Part shown: positions 1-11,563 of the stretch, one piece after another
How the letters are laid out: the number at the start of each line of letters is the position of its first letter
Position numbering within the stretch: position 1 is the first letter of the stretch
Source of the DNA: Pempheris klunzingeri
Lineage: Eukaryota > Chordata > Actinopteri > Acropomatiformes > Pempheridae
NCBI RefSeq assembly: GCF_042242105.1
Contig: NC_092024.1
Span: 9,635,501 to 9,699,500, forward strand
Length of the DNA: 64,000 bases
Direction of reading: 5' to 3'
Notes under the pieces: model-generated
The model's input: only the letters and a program-made list of their open reading frames with translations
Databases searched by the model: none
Told to the model about the DNA's origin: nothing
Program-made: the position numbers and the translations under genes

Positions 1-776
1 CCAAAATGTCTCAGGGTGGCAGGCCTTGTCAGAAGTGTAGACTTAACAGTATGGATGGCCTCTGTGTCAGAGAGGCGTGAGTGAAAATGGTTGTGAACCA
101 AGCAAATTACTATAATGGAGCCCTCAGCTGAAAGATCCTCTTTGTAGGACAGAGAGAAGGCCAGAGTGCAGTTTCATCAGTGTGCATTACTGTCATGCTA
201 ACTGAGGAGAAACCATAATTACACTTTCCTCTGGGGGCCCGCTCCATTAAGGTTTGTATGGAGGCCGTTACTCTGTTTGCCTTTTCTGGCCATGTCAGAC
301 ACACAACCCAGACAGGAAATGGATGAGGATAATGGATGCATACTTAATGGACCTTCCTGCTGCTGATTTAACTGTGTTTACTTCAAGACCTGACATGTCA
401 ACGTCTCCTTTGTTTCCATCACTCTGTTGAAAAGCTTGCGTCAGAAAACATTGGCTTGTATTCCGGGAATGATGCAATGACGTCTGCGTTACAGTAAAGT
501 CTTATAGTTGTCTCTGGACAGTAGGACATGATTATTCCTTAAAGGTAAATAAGTGCTTTAAAGTAATAATGAAGAGCAACTGTGATAACATGGTAGCTTG
601 GTAGGTACTGTAAATGGATGGGTGTAAAGGACATGTCAATATTTATTTGTATGTATGGTATGGGTAATACCTGATGATGATGATGATGATGATAGCGTAC
701 TATTCGTCTCTCACTTTGTTGAAAATCATATGTAATCCGTTAGATAATTGACAGCCTTGTCTTGAAAATGTTCCAT
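1..776. other. Sequence downstream of ppp1r14d, no gene seen
   Basis: No exon with convincing splice sites or a recognisable protein was found on either strand. A short trinucleotide run of about seven GAT units lies near 673-693. The stretch sits behind the probable poly(A) site of ppp1r14d and appears to be ordinary intergenic DNA. Confidence 0.5.
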
Positions 777-782
777 TTTATT
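777..782 (-). terminator. Candidate poly(A) signal of ppp1r14d
   Basis: TTTATT on the plus strand reads AATAAA on the minus strand, about 365 bases beyond the ppp1r14d stop codon. A second copy at 1131-1136 lies only 11 bases after the stop and would leave almost no 3' UTR, so the distal one is preferred. Which is used cannot be told from sequence. Confidence 0.5.
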
Positions 783-1146
783 TTGACATACAACAGTTAC
801 CAGAACAAAAATATTTATGTACATAAATAGGCAACCGAAAATGTACAGTCTTACACAAAAAAAAAAACAGTCCGTCTGAGTAATAGTACAACTTTTATCA
901 GATGTGCATTATTGGTATGTTTATGGGAGACAAAATGTTATCGCAGTCCATAAAATAAAGTGAAATAATTAAAAAAAAACAATTGCTCTGGTGTTAGACT
1001 GATGCTGACCCAGGAAGGGGGGCAGGGGGCAGAAAGAGAGTCCCACAGACATGTGAACCGCACATACAGGCATCCAAACAGTTAACGTATGGGAGATGGG
1101 AAGATAAGAGGCTCCACATTGTCTCAATTCTTTATTTGACCTATAA

Positions 1147-4100
1147 TTATTTCTTCAAGGGACCTGACATTTTGCGTAGACCCTTTATCCTGTAGAGCAG
1201 CCCGTTGATAAAATCCTATGGGAAAGATGGAGAAAATTTGTTCTCTGCATTTAACATTACAGACTAACACAAGAGTAAGAATGTACAAGTAATATTTTTT
1301 CTGTTTAATACAGAAATCTTTATATGCCAGTGTAGTTTAATAAGTCTCACCTCTTTTGGCTTTCCGCATTCTTGCAACAATTCCTAACAAAGAAAAGAAA
1401 CACAGAGAGGCTCACTCACAATTAGACATTGCTTTTTCTCTGCAAACATTGCAACACAGCATGGATTCCAGCACAGGTCAAGTGCTGGTTAAGCTATTAC
1501 CCCACACTGCAAATAGTAAAGTATGCACCCAAGATTCAATTAGGAACAAGTTATAAAGTGCACATGCCTGGGACCTGGGAACTGCAGTTTATGGTACCAA
1601 TTCTAGGCAATTTGAGGCAATACGTTACTGAACATATATAAAGAACAAGATACACAATGTGAATAATGGCTAAAAAAGTTACTCTTTTTAAGTCGACTCG
1701 CCCAATCTTACCTGCAGCCGGGTTTTCTGCCCCTCGTCTGTCAGCTCCAGGAGCTCATCGATGTCAATCTCTAACTCTGGAATCTCTTCCTCCTGTAAAA
1801 GCAGCACAGAAGCACAAAACTCAGGGTTATCCAAGGTTAATAGTCCTCTATTACTATGTTGCACATACTCGTATTTCTGCATGTTACAAAAGCCCTTGCA
1901 TACAACGTGGGTTTCTCGCTATCCTTTCACTCACAGTGGTGAGAACGTCCACACCACTGAGCAGAGTCGTTCAGAAGGCAGAGAAAGAGCATGAGATGTG
2001 ATGTAACCTGGCAAGGACTTCATCGCAGCACACTAATGAAATCCTTGCATGGTAGCATGTAAGTTGCATGTACAGTGTCCAAGAGTGGACACTCCATTGG
2101 TTAATAATGTTGGCTGGATTGCAGAGATGAGAGCAAGAACTGTTTTTCCTTTTGTAATAATTAAAGCGATATGATTGATGATGTGCTGTATGAATAAGCA
2201 ATGCTGGAGGGCACTGAGGCATGAAGGCAAAGAGGCTCCAGGAGGCCATATTTGCCACATGCCACCATCAGATTTCACGGTTGGTTTACCCTGCTAGCAT
2301 TTATCTCAGCCATGACTGAGACATTATTTCCAGTTGAACTGAATATATTCCTCTCATCTAGGTTGTCCCACATTATGCAGATACCTGAATTAAAATACAA
2401 AGAGCGGCATTAACTGTTTACATTGCATTCACATTACCTATATGAACTTGAGATCTTATGAAATCCATACATCCCCTTTTTCTAAAAAGTCTAAATAATG
2501 GCAGGCAGCACACAAACAAAAACAAAGAAAGAAAAGGGCACAGAGTCTCCAGTTATAAAAAGCAAATATAATAAAGCAATAAATTCATAAAATAAATTCA
2601 TAGCACAGGCTCTCCACACCTTTTAACTACATTTTCAGAGGAAATGAACGGTGCTCACTGGAGGAATCCTGAACACCAATATATCCAGAGTCAGCAGGTA
2701 CACACTCATATTTGACAAGTGGGGCTTCTTTCTAAGAGGAATATTTTCCGGTTGGGGAGTTTTCATGGCTGGTGAGGATGGGGCTTGCACCGCTTTCTGG
2801 ATGAGGAGAGAGCTAATCAATGTGGAAGTGCTGAGTGGTGGAATAGACGGGCCCTCCTTCAGAGTCCCCTGTGCCCCCTCTAATTGATACATGCTGCCAG
2901 TTTGGACCCTGTGTGATTCTGCTGATGTCTGCAGGACACACGCGGGGCTGAGCATTTTTCGGTCCGTGCTGTACATTTCTGTGCTGTGTGGGCTTTGATT
3001 TACCGGCACCACTGTGTTCGGCTGTGGGCGGTTGTTTTGTGCCTTTTGGTTTATGTGTTTGAGCTGGTTAGGAAAAATATTTCAAACTGCTGTTAATGAA
3101 ATAGTCCAGATATGTTTTAGTTATTTTCTTGTTTAACAGTGGCTCCTCATGTACTGTAGTTTATACCGTGTGTTTATATATACTTCCAGTTTTTGCAGTA
3201 ATTTGTTCTTTTTTCCTTAACATGCAGCTTTAGCTTGCCATCAACAGTCTGAAACTAGTCCAGAGCTAAAAGGATGCTCGAGCAGCTAGCCTAATAAATG
3301 TGACTAGTTATTTCAAAGATTTATTGTTATTTCTTCTGTCCAATTAGATGTATTTTCTTTACCCTCTCGGCATCCGACTATAAATTTGATGTGAATTTTT
3401 GCTATAACAGACTGCTATACACAATAATGTTTGATCTTAGATGTACTTGTTGCTCTTAACAAAGATCAATAATATATTCACAGTAATTGCACAGATCTTT
3501 AAATGGCTCTCTAGAGTGGCATATTCAGTAAGTAAAGGATGAATTTGAAAATGAAACCTACCTAAGGATTACATTAATGATAAGTGCACACAGGGATATA
3601 CAGTGGAACAATTCCTTTTTGAGCGGACCCCCCCCCTTCGGTGTGACAGTGACCGCAGGACCATGCAGAGCACCACTTAATATCAACGAGAAAACAGTCA
3701 CCATGAAGAAATGCGACTCTTCCATTAACTTTTCAGTATTTCATATTATATACTGTCGCAATTTTCAGCTTGTTGAGAGTTACTTCATTGTCAAAGGAAA
3801 ATAGCATTTTAATGAGGCCTCTGGGCAAAAGTGTCTCAGCAGCACTTTTTGAAGTTAAAAGCAATAGACTGAAGCTAAAATGAATGTTGGCACTAATATG
3901 GGAATTCATGAATATCTAAGTGGTTGTCAGAGGACTGCAGATTTTAACGGGCAATACAAATGCAGTCTAGGTGAGCAGTTGGTGACCTCCTCTAGGAGGT
4001 CAGAATCAGTTTCATCATCATCATCATGAGGTGACCTGACAATTCCTGTCACTGCTTTGTAGGTTTGGAACTCACATTTCAGAGTTTTATTTCAGTGATT

Positions 4101-7100
4101 CTAATGAGTAGTTTTTTTGTCTTGTTGCTCTGTTTGAGCGGTACATTTCGATTTTATCCTTTTTCCAAGGAACACTTACAACCAAAGGGAGATTTCAGAA
4201 CTACTAGCAAGATTGTCATGAAACTGAGTATTGATATTCACGGCCCCCAGTGAATAGTTGCAAATGATTCTGGTGACCCCCTGACTCGTCATCCAGGGCA
4301 ACTAGGCAAAATGTGTCCTTGACCTTTGCAAGGTGTACTAAAACCAGACTGACAGCCACAGCGGATGAATATAGATAATGCTCCATGAGTATCGACCACC
4401 GGGACAATGTTTCCAATGCACTGTCCAGTAAAAAAATCTATTGAGCAGGTTGCCACAATATTTACTCAGCGCTCTTCAAGAGATGAACTGTAATGATTGG
4501 GGCAGCTAGCAGGCTTGTTAGGCTTTAGGTCTGCAACTATTTAAAGCAATATTTTGTGAAATATACTCTATATAAATATGAAGCTAAACCCAGCAGCCGG
4601 TTAGCTCAGCTTAGCCTAATAAATGATATATAACATGCTAATCGGTGAGCTTTAGAAATGCTCATAGACTGATTTAGTGACTTTTGGACAGAGCCAGACT
4701 ATCTGTTTCCAGTCGTTATGCTAAGCTAAGCTAACCAGCTGCTGCATGTAGCTTTAAATAATATATAAAAAATATTTAAAACAAATTAACATCAGACACT
4801 GAGTGGTTCCTTTGCACACACTATGTGTTTGCTATTATAATGTAAAGGAAACCCTACCCAGGAAATCCAGCTGTTTTGAGAAGATGCCAGCGTGCGTTTA
4901 ACTTATCAGATCCCTTATCGCCTGTTTTTCCTGTCAGAGGCACAAGCTGCCCACATGTCAAAATATAAATTAACTTCACTGAATGAGGCATGACACACTT
5001 AAAAACAGAGTGTAAACATTCAAGTCCTGCTGACCAGTTATATAAGGATGGCCAATTCGTAATGAAAAGTTATGAAAACATGATACGATTACTTAATCTA
5101 CAATATATCAAGTCTTACACAAATTTGCTTTTTTGTCAGTGGACATTTCTTTCTCTGTCCTGTAGTCTTTTTATTAAGATAAAAAAGACATTCACTGAAA
5201 AGTCACAGTTTAGTGGCTGCGGGGAAAACAGTGATCTGAGTTCTGGATTACTATACTCACACAAGCCTCAACATCGTTCAAGTCTGTCCGAGATCTGTTT
5301 TTCGCACTTTTGTGAGTTTACCATCTCACAAAAGGTGTGAAGTTTGCAACGAAGGCGGCCTGTCCAGACCAAGGCAGCACTTGTATGAATTAGAGATGCG
5401 GCTAAATAATTCAGGCGGTGACACGGGGGGACTGATGGTAAATGCTTCCACGCGGAAGACTCGGAGAACCAACAGAGTAACCTTCCCCTGAGCCAATGCA
5501 AAATTCATTACTCTGGCCAGTGCACATGGACAAGCCACGACTAATTCCACACAAGTGGCTAATGCAAATATCCAGTCTATCTCAACTAGACAGAAAAGCT
5601 CTAATTTTCATAGGGCAGGGACTATTTTTAGGAAAGCTCTCCGGAAGAGGAACCTCTGTTGACTTCAATTCATGATGTCTTCCACCATCGTGACTGAATC
5701 AAAGACGTTTGTCGAGTATTTGAGATCTGATCTTTCAGTTTGTCAGGGAAACATGCACATCCACTGTCAGTGCTGTGCATGTGCTGCACATTTATTCTTA
5801 TGTCGGATTACGTTAGAACCAGAACATGAAAGGCTAAACACTGCCAACAGGAAATAATTGTATGTTTCTGGGACAAGATCAGACGAGTACACAGAGAAAG
5901 ACTTCAGATCTGTTTTTGTTATCCACGTGTCCTGGTTTCCACTAATGTGATTTATTCCACCCTCGGCTTCCCAAGCACATTATCATATATTACCACAGGG
6001 AAGACGGCTTGGGATGTAAATAGAATAAAGCTCATAAAATAAGTATTGTGATGAGGAAAATATGGGCACAATATTAAAGATTCCTAGCACTCGGCTGCAA
6101 CTAATGTGTTTTAAAATGAAACCAACCAGGCTTAATCATTGGGTGCTAGTTGTCAGTCACAGCCAGTCAACTGGATGTGGATGCGTGCTCACATTCTGCA
6201 GCATTAGTACTTGCCATATGCAAAGTTCTGCCTGGCAGTGTAAGGGGATGCCAGACTGAGAGGTGGCTACAGGCCATCTGCAGCCAAGGGTCTCTGTGTG
6301 GTTCGAGAATTAAATGAGAAACAGTTTGTCTCTGCCTTCTCCAGCATGAAACGGAGGCGGTGTTGTCATCTGATCTGCATCGTCATGAGGAAGCTCATGC
6401 TCCTTAACAGACACCCCTAATTCCACTGTGCCATGCTGCCTCATGTGGGCGACGAGACATCTGTTGCCATGGTTTCCCCTCAGAGAATGCCAAGCAAATC
6501 AATATGGAGCCTCTGACATAATTGGATTGTATCCCACCGTGCAGGAATGGAGTTATGAAGGTTGTGTTACTGTGTGTGTGTGTGATAGAGAGAGCAAACT
6601 GAAGTCTCATAGTCCTAAACATTACCATCAATGTAATGAGGCCATTCATTTAGCACACTGTGGATATAATGAGCACACATTTCCCCATTACATCTCTTAT
6701 TTTAACATAACACTTATACTGTGTTAATATAAACTCCATATCTTGGATGGACAGCAGTCCAAGTGTCTATCATGCACAGCTATTGACTAACTGCGTCCAA
6801 AAGAAAGTGTCCACAAACAGAGCAACACACAGACACTGAAATAATGGTACAATGTCCTGGATGCAACCATAATAGCAGGACATAAAAACTCTGGCTTTAA
6901 TTTTTTATTTCTTCCTCTGGCATTTCTTTATTGGTTTATCACAGAGTTACATGGGTGCTTTTTTCAGTGCTTTCTCATTATTGATACAGTATTGCTAGCC
7001 TCTAATGTTACTGTTCCTAGAATCTGAGCTACTCAAGTTCACACTGTGTGAAAAGCCAATTCTCAACACCTTAGTCAGAAAATGTAGCCATATGTCAGCC

Positions 7101-7657
7101 GTGTGTTTAAAGTGGTGTAGGTGTTGCTTTGTCATGCTTGCAAATGCTTCCTAATGACTTAAATCACACATCACATCTTGGAGAAATAATCTTATCACTA
7201 TGGCAGAACACCACGGTGCACACCGCACAGCTGATACTGTGGTCAGGTGGGTGACACACGAGGGCTTGTGTGCCAGAGATTGCAGCCATGAAGCTACTTG
7301 CCTCCCACCCACTCCTCTTTTAGGTCATTGTAATCCCTCATATGTGATGGATAGCCCACCACAGGCACCTATGAGCAGTTCAGCGCCTCCCTTGCTCCTT
7401 CTCGCCTCGCCTCCTCCTCAGGGACCCAACACAGTGTGCGTCTGAGTGTGTGTCCGTGTGAGCCAGCCCTGTCCTACCTCACAGTCAAACAGCAGGTGCA
7501 GCTGCCCGTCGATCCACTCCTCGATATCCAGCCTCCTCTGCAGATCCTTGCGGTTGTATTTGACTGTCAGCTTGCCCAGCTTTCGGTGTGCAGGCTCTTC
7601 TGTTTTGTCCGATGCCTGGAACATCACCCTGGACTGGGTGCTGGGCTCTGACGCCAT
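1147..7657 (-). CDS. ppp1r14d: Protein phosphatase 1 regulatory (inhibitor) subunit 14D-like, 4 coding exons
   Basis: Coding exons in gene order are 7657-7478, 1792-1712, 1383-1351 and 1215-1147. All junctions are phase 0 with GT/AG ends, giving 120 aa. The product belongs to the CPI-17/PHI-1/KEPI family. Members block the PP1 catalytic subunit, classically myosin phosphatase, after PKC-type kinases phosphorylate one threonine. The core is present: KLTVKYNRK with Thr31 as the expected phospho-site, RRLDIEEWID at 41-50, then the acidic EEEIPELEIDIDELLEL stretch and a basic helical end (DFINGLLYRIKGLRK). The start lies in a strong Kozak context (GCCATGG). Exon 3 is only 33 bases. The protein is shorter at the N-terminus than the roughly 145 aa usual in mammals. 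Paralogs B and C are similar in sequence. D is chosen because it lies head-to-head with spint1, as in mammals. Confidence 0.9.
1793..7477 (-). other. Intron 1 of ppp1r14d
   Basis: This 5.7-kb intron has a GT donor at 7477-7476 and an AG acceptor at 1794-1793. Inside it I see no further exon of this family and no other gene. It contains the palindromic repeat at 4575-4760. The remainder is AT-rich unique-looking sequence with scattered short simple runs. Confidence 0.8.
4575..4760. repeat. Short palindromic (MITE-like) dispersed repeat, copy A
   Basis: The left arm near 4579-4620 (AGCCGGTTAGCTCAGCTTAG core) is matched in inverted orientation by the right arm near 4717-4755 (CTAAGCTAAGCTAACCAGCT core). 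The two arms flank about 100 bases. The right half also matches, reverse-complemented, the sequence at about 15285-15415 in spint1 intron 4. Similar GCTAAGCTAAGCTAACC repeats are abundant in perch-like fishes as I recall. A hairpin-forming non-autonomous DNA transposon is likely, but no target-site duplication was established. Confidence 0.6.
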
Positions 7658-8100
7658 GGCTGCCACGGCCTCAGGAGAACCGTGGAAACACACTGAGCTC
7701 TCACACACACACTCACACACACACAGACGGACCCACAGGCGCTGACACGTTCGTTTTGCACACCGACTCTCTGTCTCTATCTCTGCTCGTCCTGTGGGCT
7801 GCTGTTCCCACGCGTATCTCCTGTTATCTTGTTGAGTGCAGTCCCTCTCTGTAACGCTGGCTCTGGTTCTCTGCCCGTCCTCTCTCGCCCTCGCTCTCTC
7901 TCTCTCTCTAAAGCTCAATGTCTTGTTCTCCTTCCCTCCTCCTCTTGCAACACCCACTGGCTGCACTATCAGGAGGATGGTAATGAGATATGCCTCTGCG
8001 CGTGTGTGAGGGTTGCCTGGGTGTGTGCACATGCACATGCTAGGGTTTGTGTTTGCCTTTTGCTCTCTTTCTCTGTGTTATAGCAGGTGGGAGAGTATAG
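7658..8100 (-). promoter_or_regulatory. 5' UTR and promoter region of ppp1r14d
   Basis: This stretch lies directly upstream of the ppp1r14d start codon. It carries CA/TG runs (about 7700-7730) and a TC-rich run (about 7895-7910). No TATA box at a convincing distance was picked out. The reading frame stays open upstream of the start, but the nearest in-frame ATG with good context is the one at 7657. The exact transcription start cannot be read from sequence. Confidence 0.4.
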
Positions 8101-10119
8101 GTCAATTACAGTGATAAAAACTGCAGAAAGAGAGTGAGGGCAAACACAGCAAACGTCAGGAATAGAGCTGAAACATGTCTTACTGACTCCGCAAAAAAAG
8201 ACAAGTGTGTGTACTTTTGTTCTTTTATCTCTGATCACATGATTTGTACACATACCTATCATCATATTATCTTAATATTCACTCAAATGGAGCATCTGAA
8301 GCATTCATCTCCTCACAAAGTCAAAAGGATTCGACATGCTAAGAGCTCTTGTGTTCACAAACACATCCAACAATAGCTGGGTCCCCCTGACAGGTGAGCC
8401 AGGGTTCCTCTAGTGTGATAGCTGCCTTGTCCTTTATAACAGGCATTATCAGGTGTACGTTTAATAAGCCTTGAAGTCAAATTGGCATCCTGAGTTACAC
8501 ACCCATAAATAATGGATGGATAGGAGAGCACTATTTATGGCTGTTTTGAAGTCGAATGTCAAATAAAAGTCTGGAAACCATCAGTGTTTGCGAAGTCAAA
8601 TATCAACAGCAGCACATAACCCAAGGTCAAAAATTCATAGCTATGTCTCTCTGTGCCAAATTATTACAGTTGAGACAACAGAGACAACAGGCTGCAGAGT
8701 TTCCACAGATCCTATTACGATATGAATAATGGGGTTCAGTTTTTTGTTTTGGCAGGGACTATCAATCAGCCATAGCCGCGCATGTTCACCCACTGATGCA
8801 CCGTCTGTTACAAACACTGAATTATTGAGTGCCTCCAGCAGCTCACCTTTCCAGGCAAACAAATTCATTCATCTCATCTTATGCTGCTTGGTTCTGCACT
8901 GCCAGGTTGTCTCAAAAAGGGACGTGGACCGGAGACCCGCGTGAGGCCTTCTCACCTCGGATCCGGCCAATACCAGAGAAGAGGCAGTTAATGAGCTTGA
9001 CCTCTCCTGTTTTATCTTCACTGTTGGATGAAGATGAAAGATCTCACTCTCAGGATGCTGGAGAGTTTGTTTTCCCCTAAAATTATGATTCACTCAAAAT
9101 CGCCAGACAAAAGTAAGTCCACTTTGCACAATCTGTGCGACCACTTCCTGGTTCTGACAATCTAAGGTGTTGATATCCCTATGGGTGGCCTCATGACTCA
9201 TCACAGACTGTACTTGGCTGACTCAGTGCATGAATCATCTCAGTATCACAACAGCTGCGAAAAGAAGATTAAGTTGAGTTGATGTTAAATTAAAAGTTAA
9301 GCCAACAATTATACTGTATGTGAGAAACAATGAGTCAGACAGTTTTATGATGCCTTGGGAAAAGAAATTCGTTCCCCCTAGATGGGATCATACTGCCACC
9401 TTCTGGATTAAAACTTGTGAATTTGAAAGATTTGGCCAAAGTATGTATTATAAATTCCTTTTTTGGTAGTATTAGTGACATTTGTCACTAATCAGTTTTT
9501 CAAACATCTTTTAAACATGCCATAAAACACACTTTTACACACTCACTTTCTTAACTAATCTCTAGACATGTGTGTGTGTGTGTATAACACAGCTCTGTCA
9601 AACAGACGCCAGATTCTCTGTTTCTTTTTACTTTTGTTTTGCTTACGAGCTGAATTTGTGAAATGTTTTACTGATTTATTTCATTGTATTTTGTCTTTTT
9701 ATGATGCACTTTATTAAGTGTGATTGTCTGTTGTGCTATCACTTTGTGCTCCTTACTTGGAAACATTTTTTTTTATTTAAAAAGACAGAAAAGTCTGTTC
9801 TGTATCAGGAATACAAAAGTAAATAATCCCTTCCATTTACACTCTATTTTACCTTTTATATTCAACATGATATACTGTACACTATGTTTTTATTCACCTG
9901 CTGTTGTCCTCTAGTAGCTGTTTGACTTTTATCGCATTATTTCTTCAAGACTAGGATAGTTTATTTATGCAGCAGCATTCAGACACAAAATGTTTTATAG
10001 GAATATGAAAATCCATTAAAAATAGGACAGAGAAACATTAGAGTTGCGTGTAAAAGACAATAAAAACACACGGCAAAACATGCAAATAGTTAAATAAATA
10101 GCCACAAATTAGATGGAAG
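8101..10119. other. Intergenic sequence between ppp1r14d and spint1, no gene seen
   Basis: This is AT-rich sequence with short TG runs (near 9570-9585). Translation of both strands gave only short frames without family resemblance or paired splice sites. Control elements of either flanking gene could lie here, but none can be named from one sequence. Confidence 0.45.
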
Positions 10120-10690
10120 CTATGCATCCAATTTATTGGAAAGCTGCAACAAACAGCAACATTTAATGCCTGATTTAAATGAGCTGACAGTATTAGCACA
10201 CCTCGGGTATTCAGGAAGCTTTGTTCTACAGGTGGGGAGCATAGAGACTAAAAGCTGCTAGTCCTCATGTGGTTTTGATCCCGGGAACACTGAGCAGACC
10301 TGTGCCAGATGGCCTGATTGGTCTGGATGCTTCGTAGGGTACAAATAAATCAGGCATGTATTTGGGCCCACGACCATTTAGTGCTTTATAAACAAGTAAT
10401 AGGATTTGAACGTCTGTAATATCTGTATATATATGTGTTGGTGAGGACTCTGTCAGCAGCACTCTGGATGATCTGCAGCTGTCTGATTGGTCTGCAAAGA
10501 CACTATTGCAATAGTCCTGCCTGCTGGAAATAAATACATGAAAAAGTTTTTCTATATCTTGTTTAAACAGAAATCCTTTAATTCTCACGATGTTCTCAAG
10601 GTGGTAATAGACTGATTTGGTAATTGTATTCAAATGTCGGTCTGAGTCCATCACTACACCAACATTTCTGGCTTCATTTGTAGGGTTTCA
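10120..10690 (-). mobile_element. Decayed LINE fragment, C-terminal part of reverse transcriptase ORF (L2/Rex1-like)
   Basis: On the minus strand, 10654-10265 is open and reads like the end of a fish non-LTR retrotransposon ORF. It shows TITKSVYYHLENI, then SRQDYCNSVF, then ILLLVYKALNGRGPKYMPDL, and RPSGTGLLSVP. The usual segment between SRQDYCN and ILLLVYKALNG (the HWLP region) is missing, so the copy has an internal deletion. Beyond 10265 the match continues in broken form (AAFSLYAPHL, then stops) to about 10120. No 5' domains, endonuclease or intact ends are present. It is a dead, 5'-truncated insertion. The clade assignment is from memory of the motif and is uncertain. Confidence 0.75.
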
Positions 10691-11563
10691 GTGTGACAAA
10701 TTCAAGGTGAGCGCTGGAGGAAATCTATAATGATTAATAATGATCAGAACTGGTTCATTGCTCATTGTAGAAGTTGGTAAATTACTTTCAGTCCAGTCCC
10801 TAAAAAGGTTAAAGTCTAAACTTTAGGTCTCAAAAGTTAAACGCGGGCAAACCATCAGTAATCTGGACTAAATACATTTCAATACAGCCTATTTCTCATA
10901 GGCAAGAAAGTACTTTTTTTCCAAATCACTTTTTCAGGATGCTGCACAGTTACAAATGTAAGAAATCTAAGTTAATACCACAGAAAAAATGACTGACAGA
11001 CTATGACCTACATATTCTGAATATATGAAAAGAAGATTAAAGGTGTGTCAAAGCAGCTTACTCTCAGTTAAAGGCCACATCTCCTGTACTCCGAGAACAT
11101 TTCAGTACTGTATCTGTCTCCAAGTGTGAACAGCGATGCTTCATATTCACACACGCACGAAGCTCTGTGCTTGTTTTCTTTAGAGTCCCAGTCACATAAC
11201 AGCCAGAAGGGAGTGGCATCCCATGAGTGGAATTTCACTTCCTGTATCACTCAGGTGAGTCACCTGCGCAATGTCGTCGATCGCTCAGGGTTTTGTCGAC
11301 ATCAAACGGGTAAACTTCTTGTGAGAGTTTCAGATCTGTCTGGAGAGGCTTTTGGGGAAGTTTTGGACGCAAAGCAGGAAGTCGATTACTTAAGGTTTCA
11401 TCTGTAATTAGGACAGGAGCGTTTTTTGCTCCCTTGAGGCCTTAACACACCCGAGAGAAGCTGATTTTTGAAATAATCAGTGTTATTTTTTATTCTCTTC
11501 ACTCTTTACTGTGCTCTACAAGGTGGTCGTTGGGTTTTATTTGTGCGAATCTGGACTTTTAAA
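10691..11563 (+). promoter_or_regulatory. Upstream region and 5' UTR of spint1
   Basis: This sequence precedes the spint1 start codon. No in-frame ATG occurs in the open frame upstream of 11564; the frame begins at a GTG near 11480. A non-coding exon may exist, because 11068-11250 contains donor-like CAGGTGAGT at about 11251-11259. Its use is not demonstrated. No TATA box was assigned. Confidence 0.35.

Noticed and set aside
7658-8038. Upstream extension of the ppp1r14d frame to a Met near 8038
   Set aside because: The extension is low-complexity translation of CA and TC repeats. The ATG at 7657 has the better context and gives the family-like N-terminus.
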